Shown here: positions 15,456 to 24,210 of the stretch, piece by piece | Layout: each line of letters begins with the position of its first letter | How positions within the stretch are numbered: the first letter of the stretch is position 1 | Origin: Zeimonas sp046347945 | GTDB lineage: Bacteria; Pseudomonadota; Gammaproteobacteria; Burkholderiales; Burkholderiaceae_E | NCBI GenBank assembly: GCA_046347945.1 | Contig: JAXMFB010000023.1 | Span: 1-64,000 of the forward strand | Direction: 5' to 3' | DNA: 64,000 nucleotides | Made by a program: the position numbers and the translations under genes | The notes under the pieces: generated by a model | Databases searched by the model: none | Told to the model about the DNA's origin: nothing | What the model saw: the letters and a program-made list of their open reading frames with translations, nothing else

Positions 15456-17036
15456 TTGCGGCAACTGACCGGACTCGATTCGGCCTTCCTGTATCTCGAG
15501 ACGCCCGAGACGCCGATGCATGTGGCGTCGCTGCATCTCTACGATCTCCCCGAGGGATTCCGCGGCGATTTCCTGAAGGCGATCCGCGCGCACATTCGCA
15601 GCCGGCTGCAGCTGTTGCCGGTGCTGCGGCGGCGCCTGGCGCCGCTGCCGCTGCAGATCGCGAGCCCGGTCTGGGTCGACGAGCGCCGCGTCGATCTCGC
15701 GCACCACATCCGGCGCGCGACGCTGCCGAAGCCGGGTACGCTGGCGCAGCTGCACGAGTGGGTCGCGCGGGCGCACGCGACGACGCTCGACCGCAGCCGG
15801 CCGCTGTGGGAGTTCTGGCTCGTCGAGGGACTCGCGTCGGGGCAGGTGGCGCTCTACTGCAAGGTGCACCACGCGACGCTGGACGGCGCCTCGGGCGTGC
15901 TGCTCGTCACCGAGATGCTCGACACGACGCCGCAGCCGCGCCCGCTCGGTCGCGCGCCGCCGCGCGCCGAGAGGGCGACGAGCACGAGGGCCGCGACGTC
16001 GAAGGCCGCCGTGGCGCCGGACACGCGCGCGCTGCTTGGCACCGCGTTCGAGCACACCGCGGGCCAGTTCGTGAAGCTGGCGCGCAGCCTGCCGGGCCTG
16101 CTGCCGATGCTGGCCGGCGTCGTCGGCGGCGTGCGCTCGCGCGAGGCGCGCCCGGGGCTCGCACTGCTGCGCGGCAACTTCGCATTCGGCCCGCGCACGC
16201 CGTGGAGCGGAGCGATCGGGCGCGAGCGATCGGTCGCGACCGTGTCGCTGCCGCTCGATGCGGTGAAGGCGATCGCGCGCGCCCACGACGCGAAGGTCAA
16301 CGACGTGGTGCTGGCGATCTGCAGCGGCGCGCTTCGCCGCTATCTCGCCGCGCACGGTGGCGTGCCGCGCAAGCCGCTGGTGGCCGCGGTGCCGGTGTCG
16401 CTGCGCGCCGCCGGCGACGTGGATTTCGCGACGCAGGCGACGATGGTGCCGGCAAGCCTCGCGACGCACCTGGCCGACCCGGTGCGTCGGTTGCGCGCGA
16501 TCCGCGACGCGGCGGGCGCATCGAAGTCGCTGACGGCCTCGGCCAGGCAGGTGCTGCCCACCGACTTCCCGACGCTCGGCCTGCCGTGGCTGCTGTCGGC
16601 GCTGGCTTCGCTGTACGGCCGCACGCGGCTGGCCAACGCGATTCCGCCGATCGCCAACCTGGTGATCTCGAACGTGCCGGGCCCGCAGGTGCCGCTGTAT
16701 CTCGCCGGCGCGCGGATGCGCACCTACTGGCCGCTGTCGATCGTCGAGCACGGGCTCGGGCTGAACATCACGGTCGAAAGCTACAGCGGGTCGCTCGACT
16801 TCGGGCTGGTCGCATGCCGCCAGTCGATCCCCGACCTCGACGCGCTCGCGGCCGCGATGAGCGACGCCTTCGAGGAACTGCGAGCGACCGGCGATCGGCC
16901 GCGTGGCACGGCGCGCGGTCGCGCGCGCAAGATGACAGCGTCGCTGGCAGGGCGCGAGGTGCCTGCAGCGCCTGCGCGCAGGGCGAAAGCGAAACAGCCG
17001 GCGCGATCCAGACCGGCGAAGATCAACGGAGACTGA
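15456..17036 (+). CDS. wax ester synthase / diacylglycerol acyltransferase
   Basis: A 526-residue WS/DGAT-family enzyme that esterifies fatty alcohols or diacylglycerol with acyl-CoA to make storage lipid. The catalytic motif is HHATLDG (residues 138-144). The N-terminal TGLDSAFLYLETPETPMHV and the C-terminal NVPGPQVPLYLAG segments are typical. It starts with TTG at 15456; no better start lies between it and the preceding stop. The last 60 residues are a Lys/Arg/Ala-rich tail. A hydrolase gene follows 3 bases later, suggesting a small lipid storage and turnover operon with the next two genes. Confidence 0.9.
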   Translation: MRQLTGLDSAFLYLETPETPMHVASLHLYDLPEGFRGDFLKAIRAHIRSRLQLLPVLRRRLAPLPLQIASPVWVDERRVDLAHHIRRATLPKPGTLAQLHEWVARAHATTLDRSRPLWEFWLVEGLASGQVALYCKVHHATLDGASGVLLVTEMLDTTPQPRPLGRAPPRAERATSTRAATSKAAVAPDTRALLGTAFEHTAGQFVKLARSLPGLLPMLAGVVGGVRSREARPGLALLRGNFAFGPRTPWSGAIGRERSVATVSLPLDAVKAIARAHDAKVNDVVLAICSGALRRYLAAHGGVPRKPLVAAVPVSLRAAGDVDFATQATMVPASLATHLADPVRRLRAIRDAAGASKSLTASARQVLPTDFPTLGLPWLLSALASLYGRTRLANAIPPIANLVISNVPGPQVPLYLAGARMRTYWPLSIVEHGLGLNITVESYSGSLDFGLVACRQSIPDLDALAAAMSDAFEELRATGDRPRGTARGRARKMTASLAGREVPAAPARRAKAKQPARSRPAKINGD

Positions 17037-17039
17037 TCG

Positions 17040-17831
17040 ATGCACAACGCACACCATTGGTACGAGGTGGGCCCGATGCGCGCACCGGGCGTCGTGCGGC
17101 TCGCGCTCGAGTGGCGCGCGCCGTGGGAGTTCGGCGCGGCGCTGTGGTCGCAGCCGCTGTTGCCGCTTGCGCCGCGCGGCGACGGGCACCCGGTGATCGT
17201 CTATCCCGGCCTGCTGGCCGGCGACCGCAGCACCGGCGTGCTGCGCCGTTTCCTCGCGCGGCTCGGCTATGCGGTCATCCCGTCGGGCATCAGGCGCAAC
17301 CTCGGCCCGCGCGACGGCGTGCTCGAAGCGCTTCGCGAGGGACTGCTCGCAGCGCGGCGCGAGCACCGTCGCACGGTGAGCCTGATCGGCTGGAGCCTGG
17401 GCGGGGTGTACGCGCGCGAGCTGGCCAAGGAGTATCCCGACGACGTGCGGCAGGTGGTCACGATGGGCACGCCGTTCACGGGTCATCCGAAGGCGACCAA
17501 CGCGTGGCGGATCTACGAGTTCTTCACCGGCCACCGGATCGGCGCACCCGAGCTGCACGAGCCGCTGCGCGAGCCGCCGCCGGTGCCGACGACGTCGATC
17601 TTCAGCCGCACCGACGGCGTCGTGTCGTGGCAGTGCTGCGTCGAGAAGGAGGGCCCGGCCGCCGAGAACATCGAGGTCGAGGCGAGCCACCTCGGCATGG
17701 GCTTCAACCCGATGGTGTTGTACGCGGTCGCCGACCGTCTCTCGCAGCCCGAAGGGGCCTGGCAGCCGTTCGACCGGGCCGGCGTGCGCGCGCTGCTCTA
17801 CCGCGATCCGCGGCGCAAGACCTGGTACTGA
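17040..17831 (+). CDS. alpha/beta hydrolase
   Basis: A 263-residue alpha/beta hydrolase. The nucleophile elbow is GWSLGG with Ser119, preceded by the oxyanion region VIVYPGLLAG (about 52-61). A candidate acid (Asp in SRTDGVVSW) and His (ASHLGMGFNP) complete a triad. It has no signal peptide. The start is 3 bases after the WS/DGAT stop, so the two are almost certainly co-translated. A role as an esterase or lipase acting on stored neutral lipid is a reasonable inference; the substrate is not known. Confidence 0.85.
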   Translation: MHNAHHWYEVGPMRAPGVVRLALEWRAPWEFGAALWSQPLLPLAPRGDGHPVIVYPGLLAGDRSTGVLRRFLARLGYAVIPSGIRRNLGPRDGVLEALREGLLAARREHRRTVSLIGWSLGGVYARELAKEYPDDVRQVVTMGTPFTGHPKATNAWRIYEFFTGHRIGAPELHEPLREPPPVPTTSIFSRTDGVVSWQCCVEKEGPAAENIEVEASHLGMGFNPMVLYAVADRLSQPEGAWQPFDRAGVRALLYRDPRRKTWY

Positions 17832-17868
17832 GCCGGCGAGGCCGGAGCCTGCCGCGAGGAGACGGACG

Positions 17869-18759
17869 ATGCCGTCGGTCGACGCAAACGGCGTGCGCCT
17901 CGACTACGAGTCGATGGGCGACCTGCAGGCGCCGGCGATCGTGCTCGTCATGGGGCTGGGCATGCAGTCGATCGCGTGGCCCGACCCCTTCTGCGAAGGG
18001 CTGGCGCGCGAGGGCTTCCGCGTGATCCGCTTCGACAACCGCGACAGCGGCCTGTCGTCGCGGATGACGGGCGGCGGCACGGCGAACCTGATGATGGCGC
18101 TGGCGGCGAAGTGGCTTCGCCTGCCGGTGCCGGCCCCGTATTCGCTCGACGACATGGCCGCCGACACGGTGGGCCTGATGGACGCGCTGGGCGTCGCGCG
18201 CGCGCACGTGGTCGGTGCGTCGATGGGCGGCATGATTGCGCAGCTCGTGGCGATCCATTACCCGGCGCGCGTCGCGAGCCTGACTTCGATCATGTCGAGC
18301 ACCGGCAACGCGGCGCTGGCGAAGCCGACCGCCGCCGCGCGCAAGGCGCTGCTGCGTCCGGCGCCGCGGCCCGGCGACGTCGATGCCGTGGTCGAGCACC
18401 TGGTGTCGCTGTTCGGCGTGATCGGCAGCCCGGGTTTTCCGGCCGACCACGCGGAGCTGCGCAGCCGCATCGAGCGCGGCGTGCGCCGCGCCTACGACCC
18501 GGCGGGCACGCTGCGGCAGCTGCTGGCCATCGTCGCGGCGCCCGATCGTCGCCCGCAGCTGAAGCGGCTCGCCGTAGCGACGCTGGTGATCCACGGCGCA
18601 AACGATCCGCTGGTGCCGGTCGACGCGGGGCGCGAGACCGCGCGCTCGATTCCGGGCGCGCGGCTGATGGTGATCGAAGGGATGGGGCACGACCTGCCGC
18701 CGGCGCTGTGGCCGGCGCTGGTCGAGGCGATCGCCGCGCATTGCCGCGCGGCGGGGTAG
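17869..18759 (+). CDS. alpha/beta hydrolase, esterase type
   Basis: A 296-residue alpha/beta hydrolase of the compact esterase/haloperoxidase-like group. The nucleophile elbow GASMGG has Ser118; the acid is in HGANDPLVP and the catalytic His in GMGHDLPP near the C-terminus. The segment RFDNRDSGLSSR (54-65) is typical of the subgroup. It follows the preceding hydrolase by 37 bases with an AGGAG ribosome site. With the WS/DGAT and the first hydrolase it forms a likely lipid-handling operon. It may equally act on xenobiotic esters. Confidence 0.85.
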   Translation: MPSVDANGVRLDYESMGDLQAPAIVLVMGLGMQSIAWPDPFCEGLAREGFRVIRFDNRDSGLSSRMTGGGTANLMMALAAKWLRLPVPAPYSLDDMAADTVGLMDALGVARAHVVGASMGGMIAQLVAIHYPARVASLTSIMSSTGNAALAKPTAAARKALLRPAPRPGDVDAVVEHLVSLFGVIGSPGFPADHAELRSRIERGVRRAYDPAGTLRQLLAIVAAPDRRPQLKRLAVATLVIHGANDPLVPVDAGRETARSIPGARLMVIEGMGHDLPPALWPALVEAIAAHCRAAG

Positions 18760-18775
18760 GACGGAATTCGCGCGA

Positions 18776-19294
18776 CTACTTGCCCGGGCAGGCCTTCGTT
18801 TCGCTCGCCACCTTGCCGACCAGCAGCAGGAAGTTCTCGAACGGCCCCATGTTGCCCATCGCCTCGAGCTTCGGTCCTTCGAAGCCCAGGCGCTGCATGA
18901 ACATCGCCCGCATCGGGCCGTAGTCGCCGCGGCCCATCTCGATCCAGCGGGCGGTCTCGGCCATCATCACGTAGTCGGCGCCGGAGTCGAGCTTGTCGGC
19001 TTGCGGTGCGCCGCCGTAGACGCACGTCGCCTTGCCGTCCTTCAGCGCGACGCGCAGCTCGGCGGTGGGCTTGTCGCCGCAGTCGGTGCGGTAGACCTGC
19101 ATGATCTTGAAGCCGCGCGACTTGTCGTTGGCCATCCAGCCGCTCTCGACCAGCTTGTCGGTCAACACGGGGTCCTTGTTCCATGCCTCGCAGGCGGCCT
19201 TGCCCCATTCGGCCGACATCATCGTCGGTGCTGCCCAGGCGGGCGCGGCGATGCCGATCGCGATCAGCGAGGCAGCCAGGGTGGTACGACGCAT
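18776..19294 (-). CDS. exported SCP2-like protein
   Basis: A 172-residue protein with a signal peptide (MRRTTLAASLIAIG..., cleavage after AWA near residue 21). The mature part resembles a sterol carrier protein 2-like domain, with a lipid-pocket pattern ending in VGKVASETKACPGK. Cysteines at about 35, 72 and 91 and near the C-terminus may form disulfides in the periplasm. It lies 19 bases downstream of the metallopeptidase gene on the same strand and convergent with the hydrolase. A lipid-binding periplasmic role is inferred from the fold resemblance only. Confidence 0.65.
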   Translation of the reverse strand: MRRTTLAASLIAIGIAAPAWAAPTMMSAEWGKAACEAWNKDPVLTDKLVESGWMANDKSRGFKIMQVYRTDCGDKPTAELRVALKDGKATCVYGGAPQADKLDSGADYVMMAETARWIEMGRGDYGPMRAMFMQRLGFEGPKLEAMGNMGPFENFLLLVGKVASETKACPGK

Positions 19295-19313
19295 CCGACT
19301 TCTCCTTCGGTGG

Positions 19314-20168
19314 TTAAAGCGTTCTCGCGGAGAACGTGTCGCACTGCGACGCGCGCCCGCTTTCCAGTCCGGTGCGGAACCAGCGCACGCGTTGCGCCGA
19401 CGATCCGTGCGTGAACGATTCGGGCACCACGGTGCCTTGCGACTGCTTCTGCAGGCGGTCGTCGCCGACCGCCGACGCCGCGCCCATGCCTTCCTCGACG
19501 TCGCCCTTCTCGAGCCAGTTGCGCGCCTGCTGCGAGTGATTGGCCCAGACGCCGGCGTAGCAGTCGGCCTGCAACTCGAGCCGCACCGACAGCGCGTTGT
19601 ACTGCTGTTCGGAGGCGCGCCCGCGCGCGCGCTCCATCTGGTCCATCGTGCCGAGCAGGTTCTGCACGTGGTGCCCGACCTCGTGCGCGACCACGTAGGC
19701 CTGCGCGAAGTCGCCGGGGGCGCCCAGCCGCTCGCGCATCAGCTGGAAGAAGCTCAGGTCGATGTAGAGCCGCTGGTCGCCGGGGCAGTAGAACGGGCCC
19801 GACGCGGCCGCGCCCAGTCCGCAGGCGGTGTCGATGCGTCCGCTGTACAGGACGAGCTTGGGCGGCTGGTAGGTGCGGCCCGCCTGCTGGAAAGCTTGCG
19901 ACCAGACGTCCTCGGTGCTGGCGAGCACCACCGATACGAAGCGGCCGGTCTCGTCGGTCGGCGCGGGCGCGGGGCCCTGCTGCGTGGACGAACCGGTCAT
20001 CGTGTCGACGCCCTCGAGCACCCCCATGATCATCCGCGGGTCGACGCCGAACAGCCAGGCCGCGATCACCGCGATCACGATCGTTCCGAGCCCGAAGCCG
20101 GCCCGGCGACCGCCCATCCCGCGGCGATCCTCGACGTTCGAGCTCTCCCGTTCTCCTTGCCAGCGCAT
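19314..20168 (-). CDS. neutral zinc metallopeptidase, YpfJ type
   Basis: A 284-residue membrane-anchored protein of the neutral zinc metallopeptidase family (PF04228). One transmembrane helix (about residues 25-41) precedes the catalytic domain. The zinc site is HEVGHH (162-167). Conserved landmarks include ACGLGAAASGPFYCP (116-129) and the third-ligand region ELQADCYAGVW. Substrates are unknown for the family. It is the first gene of a two-gene unit with the SCP2-like protein. Confidence 0.85.
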   Translation of the reverse strand: MRWQGERESSNVEDRRGMGGRRAGFGLGTIVIAVIAAWLFGVDPRMIMGVLEGVDTMTGSSTQQGPAPAPTDETGRFVSVVLASTEDVWSQAFQQAGRTYQPPKLVLYSGRIDTACGLGAAASGPFYCPGDQRLYIDLSFFQLMRERLGAPGDFAQAYVVAHEVGHHVQNLLGTMDQMERARGRASEQQYNALSVRLELQADCYAGVWANHSQQARNWLEKGDVEEGMGAASAVGDDRLQKQSQGTVVPESFTHGSSAQRVRWFRTGLESGRASQCDTFSARTL

Positions 20169-20200
20169 GACGGCCTCCGTTCACGAATCGAAGGCACATA

Positions 20201-20995
20201 TTAGTGGCTGCGGAGCGCTTTGCACGAGGCCCGGCCGCCGCCTGCCGCGAACGCGAACCACTCGCGCAGTGAACGCAGCGACACAGGCCCGCGGGCGAAG
20301 GGAACGACCGACGAGCGCAAAGGTGCGCACGAAGCGAGGCCATCGCACTCCGCGAGCGCGCCGTCGAACGCGCAATCGCCGAAGTACGCGCTGCGCGTGA
20401 CCAGCGTCGCGATGCCGGCCGCGCGCGCTGCCGCGAGTCCGTTCGGCGAATCCTCGATCGCGATCGCCTCGTCGGCCTCGATGCCCAGCCGCTGCAGCGC
20501 CAGCAGGTAGGCCTGCGGGTCGGGCTTCTTGCGCGGCGCGTCCTCGGCGCAGACGACGGCGCGAAAGCGCGACTCCCAGTGTTCGCCCAGGTTCGCGCGC
20601 AGCAGCGCGTCGACGTTGCCGCGTCCGGTGGTGGTGGCAATCGCGGTCATCACGCCCCAGTCGATGCACTCGTCGATCAACCCGCGCACGCCGGGTCGCA
20701 GCGCGATCCCGCCCGCCGCCACGCGCGCCTCGTACAGCACGTTCTTGCGGCGGTGCAACGCGCGGGCAAGCGCCTCGCGCCCGGGCTGCGAAGCGGGCGC
20801 CCCGGCGCGGCCCGCCATGTCGTGCAGGATGCGCTCGTAGCCGCCGGTGACGCGCAGCAGGCGGCCGTACGTGGCGACGTCCCAGCGCCACGGGACGCCG
20901 AGCGCCTCGAACGCGCCGTTGAACGCGACGCGATGGCCGTCGCGCTCGGTCTCGGCGAGCGTGCCGTCGACGTCCCAGATCAGCGCCCGCAGCAC
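20201..20995 (-). CDS. cbbY: HAD-family phosphatase, CbbY-like
   Basis: A 264-residue HAD phosphatase. The nucleophile motif is DVDGT (Asp8, Asp10) and the later HAD motifs are TATTTGR-like (Thr/Ser motif II), KKPDPQAY (Lys motif III) and AIEDSPNGL (acidic motif IV). The N-terminal TERDGHRVAFN pattern is typical of CbbY proteins, which dephosphorylate the by-product xylulose-1,5-bisphosphate in Calvin-cycle organisms. Starts with GTG 11 bases after the aldolase stop, the only sensible start outside the aldolase gene. Last gene of the transketolase-aldolase operon. The CbbY name is a resemblance plus context; a general phosphoglycolate-type phosphatase is possible. Confidence 0.75.
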   Translation of the reverse strand: MLRALIWDVDGTLAETERDGHRVAFNGAFEALGVPWRWDVATYGRLLRVTGGYERILHDMAGRAGAPASQPGREALARALHRRKNVLYEARVAAGGIALRPGVRGLIDECIDWGVMTAIATTTGRGNVDALLRANLGEHWESRFRAVVCAEDAPRKKPDPQAYLLALQRLGIEADEAIAIEDSPNGLAAARAAGIATLVTRSAYFGDCAFDGALAECDGLASCAPLRSSVVPFARGPVSLRSLREWFAFAAGGGRASCKALRSH

Positions 20996-21006
20996 CGCGG
21001 GGCCGT

Positions 21007-22044
21007 TCAGCGATAGCGCTGGATCATGGCCTCCGGCGGCACCGGCTTGATCCTCGCGGCCTGTCCGGCGCAGCCGAACGCCTCGAAGCGTGCCTTGACG
21101 ATGTCGCGCGCAGCGTTCTTCGCGGCGGCGAGCGCCTTGCGCGGATCGAACTCCGACGGCTGCTCGGCGAACACCCGGCGCATCGCGCCGGTCATCGCCA
21201 GCCGGATGTCGGTGTCGATGTTGACCTTGCGCACGCCGTTGTCGATGCCGCGGCGGATCTCCTCGACCGGCACGCCGTAGGTCTCGCGAATGTCGCCGCC
21301 GTACTTGCGGATGATCCCGAGCCACTCCTGCGGCACGCTGGAGCTGCCGTGCATGACCAGGTGCGTGTTCGGCACCGCGGCGTGGATCTTCGCGATGCGA
21401 TCGATCGCAAGAATGTCGCCGGTGGGCTTGCGGGTGAACTTGTAGGCGCCGTGGCTGGTGCCGATCGCGATCGCCAGCGCGTCGACGCCGGTGCGCGCGA
21501 CGAAGTCGCGCGCCTGGTCGGGGTCGGTGAGCAGCATGTCGTGGCTGAGCTTGCCGGCCGCGCCGACGCCGTCTTCCTCGCCGGCCTCGCCGGTCTCGAG
21601 CGAGCCCAGGCAGCCGAGTTCGCCCTCGACCGACACGCCGATCGCGTGCGAGAACTCGCAGACCTTGCGGGTGACCTCGACGTTGTAGTCGTAGCTGGCC
21701 GGCGTTTTCGCGTCTTCCAGCAGCGAGCCGTCCATCATCACGCTGGTGAAGCCCGAGCGGATCGCCTGCTGGCACACCGCCGGCGACGCGCCGTGGTCCT
21801 GGTGCAGCACGACCGGGATGTCGGGGTGCGCCTCGACCGCTGCGAGCACCATGTGGCGCAGGTACGGCTCGCCCGCGTACTTGCGCGCGCCTGCCGAGGC
21901 CTGCAGGATCACCGGGCTCTGCGTCTGCTGCGCGCCCTCCATGATCGCGTGGATCTGCTCGAGGTTGTTGACGTTGAAGGCGGGCACGCCGTAGCCGTGC
22001 TCGGCCGCGTGGTCCAGCACCTGGCGAAGCGAAACGAGCGCCAT
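21007..22044 (-). CDS. fba: class II fructose-bisphosphate aldolase, Calvin-cycle subtype
   Basis: A 345-residue zinc-dependent class II aldolase that interconverts fructose 1,6-bisphosphate (and in the Calvin cycle sedoheptulose bisphosphate) with triose phosphates. The catalytic segment HQDHGASP holds Asp83 and zinc ligand His84. The zinc and phosphate regions GTSHGAYKF and HGSSSVP follow. The long sequence with DTDIRLAMTG and the C-terminal IKPVPPEAM ending matches the CbbA/Calvin-cycle subtype as I know it. It lies 4 bases downstream of transketolase and is clearly co-transcribed. Confidence 0.9.
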   Translation of the reverse strand: MALVSLRQVLDHAAEHGYGVPAFNVNNLEQIHAIMEGAQQTQSPVILQASAGARKYAGEPYLRHMVLAAVEAHPDIPVVLHQDHGASPAVCQQAIRSGFTSVMMDGSLLEDAKTPASYDYNVEVTRKVCEFSHAIGVSVEGELGCLGSLETGEAGEEDGVGAAGKLSHDMLLTDPDQARDFVARTGVDALAIAIGTSHGAYKFTRKPTGDILAIDRIAKIHAAVPNTHLVMHGSSSVPQEWLGIIRKYGGDIRETYGVPVEEIRRGIDNGVRKVNIDTDIRLAMTGAMRRVFAEQPSEFDPRKALAAAKNAARDIVKARFEAFGCAGQAARIKPVPPEAMIQRYR

Positions 22045-22048
22045 CGGG

Positions 22049-24115
22049 TCAGGCTCCTGCCGCAGTGGAGATCCGCTCGCTGCCGACGTGCATCAGCACG
22101 AGGTCCGCGAGCCCTTCGGCAGTGAGCCCGAAGTGCGCATAGACGGCGGCCGCAGGCGCCGACTCGCCGAAGCCGTCGACGCCCAGCGCGGCCACGCAGC
22201 CGTACTGCGACCACCACCGCGTGACGCCCGCCTCGACGCCGAAGCGCGGCAACCCCGCGGGTAGCACTTCTTCGCGCCAGCGCGTGTCCTGCCGGTCGAA
22301 TACGGTGGACGAGGGCATCGAGACGATGCGCACCGGCACGCCGCGCGCGTCGAGCAGCTTCTGCGCCTCGACGGCCAGCGAGACTTCCGAGCCGGTGGCC
22401 AGCAGCACCGCCACCGCGTCGTCACGGTCGGCGAGCACGTAGCCGCCACGACGGATCGCCAGCACCCGTTCGGGCGAGCGCGGTTGCGCCGGCAGGTTCT
22501 GGCGCGACAGCAGCAGCGCGCTCGGGCGCGTCGCCTGTCCGAGCGCGCCCAGCCAGGCGACCGCGGTCTCGGCCGGGTCGCAGGGCCGCCAGACGTCGAG
22601 GTTCGGGATCAGCCGCAGGCTGGCGGCGTGCTCGACCGCCTGGTGCGTCGGGCCGTCTTCGCCGAGGCCGATCGAGTCGTGCGTGAACACGTGCACGACG
22701 CGCTGCTTCATCAGCGCCGCCATGCGGATCGCATTGCGGCTGTAGTCGCTGAAGGTGAGGAAGGTGCCGCCGTACGGAATGAACCCGCCGTGCAGCGCCA
22801 TGCCGTTCATCGCCGCGGCCATGCCGAACTCGCGCACGCCGTAGTTGACGTGCCGGCCGCCCTTCTGGCCGCCGCGCACCGCGCCGCAGCCGGGGAAGTC
22901 GGTCAGGTTCGAGCCGGTGAGGTCGGCCGACCCGCCGATCAGCTCGGGCACCTTCGGCGCGATCGCGGCCAGCACGTTCTGCGAGGCCTTGCGCGTGGCG
23001 ATCGTGTCCTTCGACTGGCCGAAGCCGGCCATCACCGCGACCAGCGTCTCCTGGAAGTCGGCCGGCAGGTCGCCGCGCATGCGGCGGCCGAACTCGGCGG
23101 CGAGTGCCGGAAACTCGGCCTGGTAGGCCGAGAAGCGGCGCTGCCAGTCGCGATACGCGGCCTCGCCGCGCTCGCGCGCGTCCCAGGCCTCGTAGACGTC
23201 GTTCGGGATCTCGAACGGCGCGTGCGGCCACTCGAGCGCCTCGCGGGTGAGCCGCACTTCCTCGGCGCCGAGCGCCTCGCCGTGCACCTTCGCGCTGCCG
23301 GCCCGGTTGGGCGAGCCCTTGCCGATCTGCGTGCGGCAGACGACGAGGCTCGGCGCGTCGTCGCAGGCCTTCGCGCGGCGAAGCGCCGCGTCGAGCGCGT
23401 CGACATCGTGCCCGTCGACCGGCCCGATCACGTTCCAGCCGTAGGCGCGGAAACGCGCCGGCGTGTCATCGGGGAACCAGGGGTCGACCTGTCCGTCGAT
23501 CGAGATGCCGTTGTCGTCGTACAGCGCGACCAGCTTGTTCAGCTTCCAGGCCGCGGCCAGCGAGCAGACCTCGTGGCTGATGCCCTCCATCAGGCAGCCG
23601 TCGCCGAGGAACACCCAGGTGCGGTGATCGACGATCTCGTGCCCGTCGCGGTTGAACTCGTCGGCCAGCAGCTTCTCGGCCAGCGCCATGCCGACCGCGT
23701 TGGCCAGACCCTGGCCCAGCGGGCCGGTCGTGGTTTCGACGCCGGGCGTGACGCCGACCTCGGGGTGCCCCGGGGTCTTGCTGTGAAGTTGCCGGAAGTT
23801 CTGCAGCTCGGCAACCGGCAGGTCGTAGCCGGTCAGGTGCAGCAGCGAATACAGCAGTGCCGACGCGTGGCCGTTGGACAGCACGAAACGGTCGCGGTCG
23901 GGCCAGCGCGGGTTCGCGGGATGGTGCTTCAGGTGCCCGTCCCAGAGGGCCACCGCCATGTCCGCCATGCCCATCGGGGCGCCGGGGTGGCCGCTGCGGG
24001 CGCGCTCGACGATATCGACCGCCAGCACGCGCAGCGAGTCGGCCATGCGCCGGGTGCGCAGCGGGCGATAGCCGCTGCGATCGGACGGGGTCGGGACGGC
24101 GAGCAGGGCGTTCAT
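22049..24115 (-). CDS. tkt: transketolase
   Basis: A 688-residue thiamine-diphosphate transketolase transferring two-carbon units in the pentose phosphate pathway and Calvin cycle. The N-terminal SGHPGAPMGMA (41-51), the TPP-Mg motif starting GDGCLMEGISHE (about 158) and the pyrimidine-domain segment beginning THDSIGLGEDGPTHQ are all intact. Full length for the family (about 660-690). First gene of the tkt-fba-cbbY operon. Its Shine-Dalgarno GGAG lies inside the 3' arm of a stem-loop immediately upstream of the start, so translation may be controlled there. Confidence 0.93.
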   Translation of the reverse strand: MNALLAVPTPSDRSGYRPLRTRRMADSLRVLAVDIVERARSGHPGAPMGMADMAVALWDGHLKHHPANPRWPDRDRFVLSNGHASALLYSLLHLTGYDLPVAELQNFRQLHSKTPGHPEVGVTPGVETTTGPLGQGLANAVGMALAEKLLADEFNRDGHEIVDHRTWVFLGDGCLMEGISHEVCSLAAAWKLNKLVALYDDNGISIDGQVDPWFPDDTPARFRAYGWNVIGPVDGHDVDALDAALRRAKACDDAPSLVVCRTQIGKGSPNRAGSAKVHGEALGAEEVRLTREALEWPHAPFEIPNDVYEAWDARERGEAAYRDWQRRFSAYQAEFPALAAEFGRRMRGDLPADFQETLVAVMAGFGQSKDTIATRKASQNVLAAIAPKVPELIGGSADLTGSNLTDFPGCGAVRGGQKGGRHVNYGVREFGMAAAMNGMALHGGFIPYGGTFLTFSDYSRNAIRMAALMKQRVVHVFTHDSIGLGEDGPTHQAVEHAASLRLIPNLDVWRPCDPAETAVAWLGALGQATRPSALLLSRQNLPAQPRSPERVLAIRRGGYVLADRDDAVAVLLATGSEVSLAVEAQKLLDARGVPVRIVSMPSSTVFDRQDTRWREEVLPAGLPRFGVEAGVTRWWSQYGCVAALGVDGFGESAPAAAVYAHFGLTAEGLADLVLMHVGSERISTAAGA

Positions 24116-24146
24116 CGGGAGTCTCCAGGGGGCTACCCGGAGACTC
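24116..24146 (-). promoter_or_regulatory. stem-loop covering the tkt ribosome-binding site
   Basis: On the mRNA strand, GAGTCTCC (24146-24139) pairs perfectly with GGAGACTC (24126-24119). An inner GGG/CCC pair block extends the stem past a one-base bulge. The 3' arm contains the Shine-Dalgarno GGAG, seven bases before the tkt ATG. The folded form would hide the ribosome site. The rest of the 95-base gap to prfC holds no other element I can name. Confidence 0.65.
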
Positions 24147-24210
24147 TAGGATCGGTGCCGGCTCATTTGAAGTCAGGAATTCTTAGGGCCGGGTTCAGGG
24201 AAAGCTGAAC

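Noticed and set aside
20201..24115. A full Calvin-cycle operon
   Set aside because: No Rubisco, phosphoribulokinase or cbbR gene is present in the window; only three genes of the type are.
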